A DNA stretch of 64,000 nt, taken from positions 1-64,000 of the forward strand of contig JAIPFV010000002.1 of NCBI GenBank assembly GCA_021736475.1, given 5' to 3'. The stretch is from Spirochaetia bacterium (lineage in GTDB: Bacteria; Spirochaetota; Spirochaetia; DSM-16054; Sediminispirochaetaceae). A model generated the notes under the pieces. That model searched no databases and was not told the DNA's origin. It was given only the letters and a program-made list of their open reading frames with translations. A program made the translations under genes and the position numbers. Positions 53,562-61,854 of the stretch are shown in pieces (within the stretch, counting starts at the first letter, position 1; each line of letters opens with the position of its first letter).

Positions 53562-55245
53562 ATTGAACCTCCTGCTCCTTTAGCAGTTCGTGAATCTCGG
53601 CTAAAACCGCCTCCAGCGCAACCTGGTACTGACGCAGAACTTTAACCGGAGATTCAGCATCGGCCCTGCGCGCTGCGGATAGAATTGTATGCACCTCTTT
53701 AATAAAAGCGGGAGCAGTATCGGCCGGTACCATTTCGATTAAGGTATCAGTCCGGCGTATCAAATTCTTGAGTTTTTCAAAGTGTTCATCTTCGGATACC
53801 ATACTTGCAGCATCACTTTCCCGGTCGATCGTAACATTTTTTTCGATACCCGTATCTATATCCCGGGCAACTACCTTTAACAATCCATCAAGGTCAATCT
53901 TAAACACTACCTCGATCTTTGCGGCGCCCCTTTCCATCTTTTTGATTCCGGAGAGAAGAAAACGGCCTAGAGAGACGTTTTTTACAGCAGATTGACTCTC
54001 TCCCTGGAGGATATGTACGGCAACACTCTGCTGGCCATCGGCTACCGTAGTAAACAACTGTTTTCTTTCTGCCGGAAGGGGAGCGTTCTTCTCTACTACC
54101 GGCAAAAACTTTTCACCTTCGATTTCAACTCCTAGGGGTAAGGGAGTGACATCTTTCAGTGAATGAAGCCGGTTCCGTTGGACAGTCGAGTTGGTCGAAA
54201 GCATAGAGGCGTAAACCGCTGTTCCAAGAGCCACAACCTCATCGGGGTTCACCTTAGCCTGGGGTCGCACATGAAGGAGCTCATTCATCAAATGAGAGAT
54301 TAGCGGTATTCTACTGGAACCACCGCTAAAAATGAGGGTATCAATCGCAACTTTTGAATCGTGAACCGCTTCACGGCTCAGGGTAATAGTTTTTTCAATT
54401 AACGGATAAATCAGTTTGTTGAACTCTTCCCGCTGCACAGTGTAGTGCAAGTGTATCGGTGTTCTATTTACATCGATAAACGGCAGAGCCACCGCAGCAG
54501 TATCCCTTTCGGATAGTTCAATTTTAGCCCTTTCAATCTGATCGAGCAGCTGTTGACGTAAAAAGGCATCCTCAGTCACACTAAAGCCGGCCTGCTGGTT
54601 GAAGGGTTCTGAGATACGCTGAAAAAGCAGTTTATCAAAATCAATTCCGCCTAGCTGATTATTCCCGTTGCTTGCCAGGACTTCAAAATTACTGCCGTCA
54701 CTGGTAAGGACGGTTGCATCAAAGGTACCTCCGCCAATATCATACACTAAAATATTCTTACGCGCATGTATCTGAGATGCGTAGGCCAGGGAAGCAGCGG
54801 TGGGCTCGTTGATTATACGATGAACTCTTAATCCTGCTAAACGCCCAGCTTCCTGGGTGGCCTTCCGCTGAAGTTCATTAAAGTAAGCGGGAACAGAAAT
54901 GACAACATCCCGCAAGTCCTCCCCCATATATGTTTCACAATCACGTCTTACTTTTTTAAGTATCTCCGCACTTATCTCCTGTGGTGTAAATGACCGGTTC
55001 CGCAGCTTTATTTCCGTTTTTTGTCCGATAAGACGCTTGATGGAGCTTATTGTCCCCTCGGCATTCACCATAGCCTGATTCTTCGCAGCTTCCCCAACCA
55101 AAAGCTCCCCCGATTCAGTTAAAGCTACCACTGAGGGAGTGAGAGTTTTACCACGATCATTGGGAATAATTCGAGGGGTATCATCATCCATAAATGCTGC
55201 GGCAGTATTTGTGGTGCCTAGATCAATTCCAATTATTCGGCTCAT
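53548..55245 (-). CDS. Hsp70 family chaperone (DnaK/HscA-like)
   Basis: A 565 aa Hsp70. The N-terminal ATPase domain has IIGIDLGTTNTAAA, ISVPAYFNE, INEPTAASLAYA, VYDIGGGTFDATVL and FSGGSSRIPLI; the substrate-binding sandwich (VTPLPLGVEIEG onward) and a shortened helical lid follow. It is about 70 residues shorter than standard DnaK, mainly in the lid. It differs from housekeeping DnaK and is not beside grpE or hrcA; its partner is the J/HEAT protein next door. Start overlaps the upstream gene by ATGA. Confidence 0.92.
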   Translation of the reverse strand: MSRIIGIDLGTTNTAAAFMDDDTPRIIPNDRGKTLTPSVVALTESGELLVGEAAKNQAMVNAEGTISSIKRLIGQKTEIKLRNRSFTPQEISAEILKKVRRDCETYMGEDLRDVVISVPAYFNELQRKATQEAGRLAGLRVHRIINEPTAASLAYASQIHARKNILVYDIGGGTFDATVLTSDGSNFEVLASNGNNQLGGIDFDKLLFQRISEPFNQQAGFSVTEDAFLRQQLLDQIERAKIELSERDTAAVALPFIDVNRTPIHLHYTVQREEFNKLIYPLIEKTITLSREAVHDSKVAIDTLIFSGGSSRIPLISHLMNELLHVRPQAKVNPDEVVALGTAVYASMLSTNSTVQRNRLHSLKDVTPLPLGVEIEGEKFLPVVEKNAPLPAERKQLFTTVADGQQSVAVHILQGESQSAVKNVSLGRFLLSGIKKMERGAAKIEVVFKIDLDGLLKVVARDIDTGIEKNVTIDRESDAASMVSEDEHFEKLKNLIRRTDTLIEMVPADTAPAFIKEVHTILSAARRADAESPVKVLRQYQVALEAVLAEIHELLKEQEVQCGRA

Positions 55246-55826
55246 CGGCGGCCCTCTGTCATTGATATAATTAGTTCTACTTCAGCTACAGTAGAATCTA
55301 CCCTGGAAGCGATAACATCAAGTGAAATCCCCTGCCGATAGAGTTCGATAACACGCTCTCGTTTTGGTGGTGTCACGGTATCCTGGTGGGAATCATCGTT
55401 CTCCGGAAGGGAGCTGTCAGGCTGCATTTCCGTTGAAATGTCAACAGTACGAGCATTTGGCGGGGAGACTTCACTGGCCTCCGGTACTGGCGGTGCTTTC
55501 GGCTTCACTATCTGCGCAGGGCGAATCTGATTATAAGTATCAGTACTTTTATTCAGTTTTTCCGAATGTTTTTGAAGCAGAGAAATCCGATGATCAGCCT
55601 CTTGAATCATTTCATTCAATGATTTGAGCTGCTGTTCGATCAGTCCAATATTCCTGTCAGCGGTTTGATTCAGATCTACAACCATTCGATCTATCTCGTT
55701 TCTTACCTGTTCAGTTATTGCAGTACTCGACTTTTCTTTGTTTATTCTTTTTACCAGTAGTATATATACTATTCCTGCTATAATTATACTGGTTCCGATG
55801 CTCACCATGATTGAAGTAATATACAT
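55242..55826 (-). CDS. Membrane-anchored coiled-coil protein with helix-turn-helix-like C-terminus
   Basis: A 194 aa protein. One N-terminal membrane helix (VSIGTSIIIAGIVYILLV), a coiled coil (about 35-95, NQTADRNIGLIEQQLKSL), a proline-rich linker, and a C-terminal block RERVIELYRQGISLDVIASR that looks like a small helix-turn-helix, as in SwrB-type motility proteins. That likeness is a pattern guess. It sits between the 109 aa gene and the Hsp70 gene in the flagellar run. Not recognised otherwise. Confidence 0.75.
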   Translation of the reverse strand: MYITSIMVSIGTSIIIAGIVYILLVKRINKEKSSTAITEQVRNEIDRMVVDLNQTADRNIGLIEQQLKSLNEMIQEADHRISLLQKHSEKLNKSTDTYNQIRPAQIVKPKAPPVPEASEVSPPNARTVDISTEMQPDSSLPENDDSHQDTVTPPKRERVIELYRQGISLDVIASRVDSTVAEVELIISMTEGRR

Positions 55827-55829
55827 ATG

Positions 55830-56159
55830 TTATCCCGATATATCGATGTTTTTTCCTAAGGCAGGATCCTCGAAATAGTGTTTTTTCCTCTTCTCTTCCG
55901 ATTGTTCAGACTCTTGTCCTTTGCCTTCTTCATGCTTGAGGCCACCACCTTCGGATTGTTTTTCCCGTATCTGTGTACTTTCCTCCGGTACTTCTTCAGT
56001 TTGCCTCACTGATTCAGCATTCTGCCTGGTCTGTTTAGCAAGCTCCGCCCCGCGGAGACCCTGCTGCACCACTGAAGCTTCTTTCAGCACTGCCTGCTGT
56101 TTTCCTACCTGATTAATATGAGCAAATAGTACCTGTAAATCAATCGGTTGAAGGGGCAT
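55830..56159 (-). CDS. Small charged protein, unknown
   Basis: A 109 aa, strongly polar protein: a short helical N-terminus (MPLQPIDLQVLFAHINQVGK), a glutamine/alanine-rich helix, then a Glu/Lys/Gln-rich low-complexity tail ending in YFEDPALGKNIDISG. No signal peptide or membrane helix. Its start overlaps the fapA stop by 20 bases. Small proteins of this kind follow FapA in other spirochaete flagellar runs; no function is assigned. Real rather than chance, judged by the operon fit. Confidence 0.65.
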   Translation of the reverse strand: MPLQPIDLQVLFAHINQVGKQQAVLKEASVVQQGLRGAELAKQTRQNAESVRQTEEVPEESTQIREKQSEGGGLKHEEGKGQESEQSEEKRKKHYFEDPALGKNIDISG

Positions 56160-58113
56160 TGTTTGGCCTCGAATAGTCCTCCTCAGGTTGAATGTATTTC
56201 GTTACTTTTATATCGTCCTTCTCGTTCACAAAAGTAACTGATTTATATTCGTTTCTTACTTCTAAAGCGGCTTCTTTGATGCTGAGCTTGACTCCACTAA
56301 ATACGCGTTCAGAAGCCGATATCCGTCCCTTTACCTTCAAGGACGAGAGGTAGTGCTGCAGTTCATCTATCTCTTCCTGCTTCTCTTGCTTCTCCTGTTC
56401 GATGGCGGACTTCTTTTCGGTGATCTCTTTAAGATAAGCCAGCTTTTCCTTTGACAGCTTTTTACCACTCTTCTCCTTCAGCTTTTTAATGGTGGTCATA
56501 TCCTGCATAATCTTATCAAGCTGTTCTTCAATCTCTTCATTTCGAGTGTTAAGATCATATAAGCGCTGTTTGCTGTTTGGATCATAACCGACTTCCAGCA
56601 CTGTTTCTGAGCCTGCCACGGACCCCAAAGTTTTCGCATGAATCTCTTCGGCCGCCTTCAGATGCCCACCTACAATAGTAGCCCGTTTACCCTGGCAGAT
56701 AATTCGGTGGTTGGCGCTCACCTTAGAATTGATGATACCGTCGGAGGCAACCACTAGATCGCCTGCTTCAATCCGGGCATTTTCGATGAACTTTGACCAC
56801 ACCCCACGCCCGGCCCGTACAAAGCCCTCGCCTTTACCGGTTATTCCCTGATGTACAATTACATCACCCTCGGCATCCAGTTCGCTCTTCCCGACATTTC
56901 CCATTACTTCGATATTTCCGGCCGCCTGGACCTTGAAACCGTCTTCGACATTGCCTTTGACGATTACCGTCCCCAGGAAAATGACATTACCACCGGTCTT
57001 TAAGTTTACATCTCCCGGAACTACTAAAATCGGTTCCACACTGATTTTGTTGTTTGCCAGCATCACCTGGCCGTTGATGGACGCCAAGGCAGTCATTCCG
57101 TCATCCGAAAGGTGGACGTTCTTGCCTACTTCAAACTTTACATCGTTGCCGTCTTTCGCAGGCAGCAGCTTCCCGGTTACCGTTCGTCCGGGCTGGCCCT
57201 CGCCGGGAGGAATTTTCTTTGCTAGGGCCTGACCTTCAACCACATTTTGGATTACATTCGATTCTTTAAAATCTACCCGCCCGTTCTTTTCCTTTAGCTT
57301 TATTTTTGAACGATCGGTTTCAAAATTATAAATAATCCGGGCATCACTCCCATTTACCGGGGCGGTTCCCTCTGCTACTAAAACTGTCTCATTGTAGGTA
57401 GGAAAGTCCACAAACTTTCGGAGAGGCTCTTCCTTTATTCCAAATACCACACCGTTGGTTTTAAGAAAACCAAGCAGACCGTCAAAATTAGGATCTGCTC
57501 CATTTTTAGTAGGCGGTTTGCAGATCATAAACGCCTTCATATCAAAATCGGTAATGTCGACGGTAATAATTGAATCGTTGGCTGGATTGTAATCAAAGTC
57601 GCCAATTTTTATATAGCGGTTATCGGCGGCCTTTACAGTTTTCTGGATCATCTGTTTATCATAGCGCTCGATGTCTCGCTCTTTTACCTTGGCATAGACC
57701 TGCCTTTCAGTGACGGGAGTTCCGTTCCCAACCGGCGGTATCACCTTTAGGAACACTCCTTCGGGGAAGAGCCGTACAACCGCCTCTCCATCTCTATCTT
57801 GATCTTTATCCTCTTCCATACCGGAACCCATTTCAAAAGAGTCTTCAGTCAGTTTAAGCTGGGCCGGATCAATTGCCGGATAAGCTACTATCACACAGTT
57901 TGTCCGTCCGATGCCGAAGGTTCCTTTTTTACCGGGTTCGCGAATTTCGTATTCTATCTTTTTTATAGGAAGGGAAAGCTCAATTGCAGCCTGACGCAGG
58001 GCTTCATCGAGGTCTTCTCCTTCAACCTGAACCCAGCGGCTCTTGCGGTCTTCTTCTGCCTGGGTCCGCATAAACTCTCTTAGCTTGGCAATTTCTACCA
58101 CTTCGCCCCCCAC
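56140..58113 (-). CDS. FapA family (DUF342) protein with Jag-N domain
   Basis: A 657 aa FapA/DUF342 protein, polymer-like beta-helix scaffolds often found in flagellar operons. An N-terminal Jag-N domain (VQVEGEDLDEALRQAA, GIGRTNCVIV) leads to the DUF342 repeats, e.g. VVPGDVNLKTGGNVIFLG, VKGNVEDGFKVQAAGNIEV and VIVHQGITGKGEG, then a long C-terminal coiled coil (EITEKKSAIEQEKQEKQEEI). Start GTG at 58113 is four bases after the sigma28 stop; GTG 58101 has a GGGGGG just upstream and is a good alternative. A role in flagellar or surface assembly is inferred. Confidence 0.88.
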   Translation of the reverse strand: MGGEVVEIAKLREFMRTQAEEDRKSRWVQVEGEDLDEALRQAAIELSLPIKKIEYEIREPGKKGTFGIGRTNCVIVAYPAIDPAQLKLTEDSFEMGSGMEEDKDQDRDGEAVVRLFPEGVFLKVIPPVGNGTPVTERQVYAKVKERDIERYDKQMIQKTVKAADNRYIKIGDFDYNPANDSIITVDITDFDMKAFMICKPPTKNGADPNFDGLLGFLKTNGVVFGIKEEPLRKFVDFPTYNETVLVAEGTAPVNGSDARIIYNFETDRSKIKLKEKNGRVDFKESNVIQNVVEGQALAKKIPPGEGQPGRTVTGKLLPAKDGNDVKFEVGKNVHLSDDGMTALASINGQVMLANNKISVEPILVVPGDVNLKTGGNVIFLGTVIVKGNVEDGFKVQAAGNIEVMGNVGKSELDAEGDVIVHQGITGKGEGFVRAGRGVWSKFIENARIEAGDLVVASDGIINSKVSANHRIICQGKRATIVGGHLKAAEEIHAKTLGSVAGSETVLEVGYDPNSKQRLYDLNTRNEEIEEQLDKIMQDMTTIKKLKEKSGKKLSKEKLAYLKEITEKKSAIEQEKQEKQEEIDELQHYLSSLKVKGRISASERVFSGVKLSIKEAALEVRNEYKSVTFVNEKDDIKVTKYIQPEEDYSRPNNAPSTD

Positions 58114-58118
58114 GGTAA

Positions 58119-58907
58119 CTAGAAAATCCCCTTTTTAATATTGGTCAGTTTTGAACGCAGACGAATAATTGCCTTTGTATGCAGCTGGCTTATCCGCGAT
58201 TCAGTGACTTCCAGTACCTTACCAATCTCTTTAAGAGTAAGATCCTCGTAGTAATACAGAACCAGCACTTTTTTTTCTTTCTCAGGAAGCTCATCGATAG
58301 CCTGTACAATAACCCGCTTTATTTCTTCTTTCTCTACAATTGTATCAGGATTTAAGCTTTGGGGAGATTCAATGCTGTCGACAATAGAAATACTATCGTT
58401 TTCTTCGCTGCTGTACCATACATCGTTCAGCGAAAGAATAGAAGTACCGCTAATCTTCATCATTGTTTTCTGAAAATCGCTCTCCGACATCCCCAGTTCC
58501 GCAGCTATCTCTTTATCCGTTGCCGAACGTCCCAAGGATGCCTCCAGACGATGTACGGTATCTTCAATTTCACGTGATTTTTGTCTTACCGACCGGGGCA
58601 CCCAGTCTATAGACCGGAGCTCATCGAAGATAGCTCCGCGTATACGTGTGACAGCATAGGTTTTAAACTTCACGTGTTTATCCGGATCGTATTTATTGAT
58701 GGCATCGATCAAACCAAAGACTCCGAACCCTACCAGATCGTCAAAGTCGACGTTATGCGGCATACCTACTGCCACCTTGCCGGCAACATACTTCACCAAG
58801 GGTGCGTACTGCTTGACAAACATATCGCGAATTTTGGGATCTTGATTTTTTCTGTACAATTCCCAGAGTTCTTCTTCTGTCTTCTCCTCTAACAGTTTCT
58901 CCCCCAT
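58119..58907 (-). CDS. fliA: Flagellar sigma factor (FliA/WhiG, sigma28)
   Basis: Directs RNA polymerase to late flagellar and chemotaxis promoters. The 262 aa length is normal. Region 2 shows [19 protein letters not shown] and [19 protein letters not shown] then DWVPRSVR; region 3 follows ([20 protein letters not shown]); region 4 is [20 protein letters not shown] with the helix-turn-helix [20 protein letters not shown] 58907 has AGGAAGG upstream. It lies between the acidic membrane protein and fapA. No anti-sigma FlgM gene is visible nearby. Confidence 0.95.
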   Translation of the reverse strand: MGEKLLEEKTEEELWELYRKNQDPKIRDMFVKQYAPLVKYVAGKVAVGMPHNVDFDDLVGFGVFGLIDAINKYDPDKHVKFKTYAVTRIRGAIFDELRSIDWVPRSVRQKSREIEDTVHRLEASLGRSATDKEIAAELGMSESDFQKTMMKISGTSILSLNDVWYSSEENDSISIVDSIESPQSLNPDTIVEKEEIKRVIVQAIDELPEKEKKVLVLYYYEDLTLKEIGKVLEVTESRISQLHTKAIIRLRSKLTNIKKGIF

Positions 58908-58910
58908 ACC

Positions 58911-59651
58911 TTATCCTTCCTGGTCTCTTCCAATAATAGTACGAACCGCCTTGGCAACTGTGGCCGGATCTTGTTCATCCCCCATTATATCTACCGAATC
59001 GCTAGAGGAGTACCCCCCTCCCCCATTAGATTCACTTTCTGCGTCTTGAGCAGCAGCTACACTTTCAAATGAGTCGGAAAACTCATCTAAATCGGGCAAT
59101 GTGTCCACATCAGCTAAGCTTTCGAACTCCTGATAGTCGGTTGAAGCACCGGTTGGCTTCTCAGCCCCCCTGCTCTCAGAGCCGGCAGAGACTTGGGAAC
59201 TGCTTGCTGTGGTGGCTTCTCTCGGTGGCGCTGAGGAACTTTGATTATCCGCCTCCGAAACCTCCTCTACAAACTGTTCTTCATCTTCCCCGAACTGCTC
59301 GGATTCAGATTCGCTTCCAACTGTCGATTCTGCAGTGTCCCCGTAACTGTATTCTTCTCCATCGAGCACAATATTAAGATTATTACCCTGTTGTGCCGGT
59401 GTCTCATTTTCTTCAGCCTCACCACTCTCAACCGCAAAGCCTTCTTCTTCCGACTCCTGCTGCTCAAAGAGTTCCGGAACAAAGCGCAGCAGCAGCAGGC
59501 TTATCCCGGCGCCGAACAGCCCAAATGCTGCTCCGCCGATTAAAACCCGCAAAAGAAGATCAAAAAATGCGACCCTACCGAACAGTCCTGCAAGCAAAGC
59601 AATTACAGCTGCACTGCCGGCACTCCAAAGAATAACTTTTATATTAGGCAT
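58911..59651 (-). CDS. Acidic two-helix membrane protein, unknown
   Basis: A 246 aa protein: two N-terminal membrane helices (VILWSAGSAAVIALLAGLFG and LLLRVLIGGAAFGLFGAGIS), then 170 residues of acidic, serine-rich, probably disordered sequence, ending in a small ordered motif ATVAKAVRTIIGRDQ. Sits between flhG (56 bp gap) and fliA (3 bp gap) in the flagellar operon. The layout suggests a membrane tether for flagellar factors, which is inference. No family recognised. Confidence 0.75.
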   Translation of the reverse strand: MPNIKVILWSAGSAAVIALLAGLFGRVAFFDLLLRVLIGGAAFGLFGAGISLLLLRFVPELFEQQESEEEGFAVESGEAEENETPAQQGNNLNIVLDGEEYSYGDTAESTVGSESESEQFGEDEEQFVEEVSEADNQSSSAPPREATTASSSQVSAGSESRGAEKPTGASTDYQEFESLADVDTLPDLDEFSDSFESVAAAQDAESESNGGGGYSSSDSVDIMGDEQDPATVAKAVRTIIGRDQEG

Positions 59652-59707
59652 ATAAGCCTCAGTCCCCCTACATAAAGACTATGAGAATATTCTACGACCG
59701 TCAAGTT

Positions 59708-60577
59708 TTATGTCTTTCCTAACAGTCGTTTCAAAAAGCTGCCGACCCCGCTGCCTTCCTTGTACTCAACGTTTTCCAACCGGCTCACAATATGACGTAC
59801 GCAAATTGAGGCTTTCCCGTTTGGTTCGGAAGCCATAAAGGGCTTCTGGTGAATTACCGCCGAGCCGACTCCCTGATCCTCATATACGTAGCCCAGGTAA
59901 TCGAGCTTCAGATTCAGGAACTGACCGGCAATATTGATCACCCTTTCTGCTATTTTACGCCCTTCTGTCACACTTTTCACTCTATTTACTATCAATTTCA
60001 GGCCTAAGTCCATATTTTCTATTTCTGTTGCAATAATCTTGATTATACCATACGCATCAGTAATAGCGGTAGGCTCCGGAGTGGTAACAATAATGGCATC
60101 ATCCGCCGCCGCGATAAACCCCAGTACATTATTCGAAACCCCAGCGCTGGTATCAATAATAATGATATCTGCATTAGACAGAGCGGAGAGCTCTTCGATA
60201 AAATGGCCCCGTTCTTCGTCGGTGAGGTTGGCGATTTTGGAAAAACCGGAAGCACCCGCAACTATCTGAATACCGTATTCGGTATCCATCAGGATTTCAC
60301 TCATCCGCTTTTGCTTGCGGATAAGGTGGTACAGGTTGTACTTCGGAATAATTCCAAGTATCACATTTACATTGGCAAGGCCGAGATCAGCATCCATAAC
60401 TATTACTTTTTTGCCTAGTTGAGCATAGGCCATGGCCAAGTTGATTGATATGTTGGTTTTCCCTACTCCGCCCTTCCCGCTGGCAATTGCAATAATTCTG
60501 GTTTTGTTCTCGGAACCACCCTCTTCCGATTTGCGGTTTTTCATGAGCTCCCGCAACTGTTCAGCCTGATCCGTCAT
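59708..60577 (-). CDS. flhG: FlhG (YlxH), MinD-type ATPase controlling flagellar number
   Basis: ATPase that regulates the number and position of flagella, partly by activating the GTPase FlhF. The 289 aa protein begins with DQAEQLR (3-9), the conserved helix that stimulates FlhF, followed by the deviant Walker A GKGGVGKT (34-41), DADLGLANVN and IDTSAGVSNN. A typical MinD C-terminal membrane helix is present in outline (GVGSFLKRLLGK). Start overlaps flhF by ATGA, so the pair is translationally coupled. Confidence 0.94.
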   Translation of the reverse strand: MTDQAEQLRELMKNRKSEEGGSENKTRIIAIASGKGGVGKTNISINLAMAYAQLGKKVIVMDADLGLANVNVILGIIPKYNLYHLIRKQKRMSEILMDTEYGIQIVAGASGFSKIANLTDEERGHFIEELSALSNADIIIIDTSAGVSNNVLGFIAAADDAIIVTTPEPTAITDAYGIIKIIATEIENMDLGLKLIVNRVKSVTEGRKIAERVINIAGQFLNLKLDYLGYVYEDQGVGSAVIHQKPFMASEPNGKASICVRHIVSRLENVEYKEGSGVGSFLKRLLGKT

Positions 60578-61842
60578 TTTTCACCCCGCTTTGTTTTTGT
60601 CATCTCTTTACCCACCCTGTAAAGCTGCTCCTGCTCTGCCGGAGTAACCGCATCATTTCCATCTGTGCCGTCCTCTTCGGAGTGATCTACCTCACCGAAT
60701 TTCTGTTTTAGCCGATCCACATGAATCGGGAAGCCTTCCAAGGTTTTTAACATGCGTATACGGGTCGCCCGCTGAATATCCTCCGGAACCCGTTGCCCGT
60801 CGGCAACATACGAGAGCTGTTTGCCCCTTTCATTCAACACGCTGATTAAATTTCCGATCCGCATTGTCTCATCGAGTTTGGTGAGTACGACAGCCTCATA
60901 ATTGAAGGGTTCGAACTGCTGCATAATTTCTTTCAGGTCCGAGACCTTTGTAGTGGCACTCACAGCTAGATGGATTTCCGCTTTTCCGCCGCAACCGTCC
61001 AATATCTCCCGCATCTTAGCCAGATTCATATAATCCTTTGGACTCTTTCCAATGGTATCAATTAGCACTAAATCGGCATCCTGATCCAGAGCTATCTGAT
61101 TCTGTAAATCCTGGAAAGATTCTACGCTTGTAAAAGGTACCTGCAGGATTTCCGCATAGGTGCGAATCTGCTGCTTCGCGCCGATTCTATAATTATCTAT
61201 AGTAATAATCCGCACATCCTTCGATCGCTCACCCTTGCTTCCAAGACTGTGTATAGCTGCCAGTTTGGCAATGGTAGTAGTTTTTCCAACACCCGTCGGC
61301 CCTACCAGGATAAGTATGCGCGGTTTCCCCTCACGGTAGGTTTCCTTCACAGGGACGCACTCACCAATCCATTCCAGCACCTGGGATAACACATACTCCG
61401 TATCATTCAGTTGTTCATAACTGAGCTCCTGCCGTAGGCGCTCCAGCAAATTCTGAATAAAGTGAAAAGAAAACTCATTCTGTGACAACACTTCGGTTAC
61501 CTCAGAAAAGACAGAATGATCCTCCTGTACTTTAGGAGGTGTGTAAGATTCAAACTGCTGCTTCAGCGACTGGACTTCCTCAAGAACTTTCTGCAGGGTT
61601 TTATCCCCTTTTACGCTATCGAGAATCTTCTGTTTTTCTTCCTGTACCCGGGCTTTCTGCTTACTCGGGGTTTCCTGAGCAATGTAACCGGTCATCTCAA
61701 CTCCCTCTTTAGAAAACATTCCCATAAACCCTCCCAGTCGTACTGTTCTATGGGTCAGAATTTTCGCCCGTTCTCCGTACTTTCGACGGATTTTTTCCAA
61801 TACTTCGTGATGACTGGGCGCTTGTTCAGTAAAATACTGCAT
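60574..61842 (-). CDS. flhF: Flagellar GTPase FlhF
   Basis: SRP-type GTPase that sets flagellar site and number. The 422 aa protein has an N-terminal B domain (MQYFTEQAPSHHEVLEKIRR), an N helical bundle, and the G domain with P-loop GPTGVGKTT (181-189), IDNYRIGAKQQIRTYAEIL, LIDTIGKSPKD and LTKLDETMRIGN. It lies between flhA (12 bp gap) and flhG and shares the operon with both. Its dimer partner and activator FlhG is encoded next. Confidence 0.95.
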   Translation of the reverse strand: MQYFTEQAPSHHEVLEKIRRKYGERAKILTHRTVRLGGFMGMFSKEGVEMTGYIAQETPSKQKARVQEEKQKILDSVKGDKTLQKVLEEVQSLKQQFESYTPPKVQEDHSVFSEVTEVLSQNEFSFHFIQNLLERLRQELSYEQLNDTEYVLSQVLEWIGECVPVKETYREGKPRILILVGPTGVGKTTTIAKLAAIHSLGSKGERSKDVRIITIDNYRIGAKQQIRTYAEILQVPFTSVESFQDLQNQIALDQDADLVLIDTIGKSPKDYMNLAKMREILDGCGGKAEIHLAVSATTKVSDLKEIMQQFEPFNYEAVVLTKLDETMRIGNLISVLNERGKQLSYVADGQRVPEDIQRATRIRMLKTLEGFPIHVDRLKQKFGEVDHSEEDGTDGNDAVTPAEQEQLYRVGKEMTKTKRGEK

Positions 61843-61854
61843 ATCTTATCCTCT

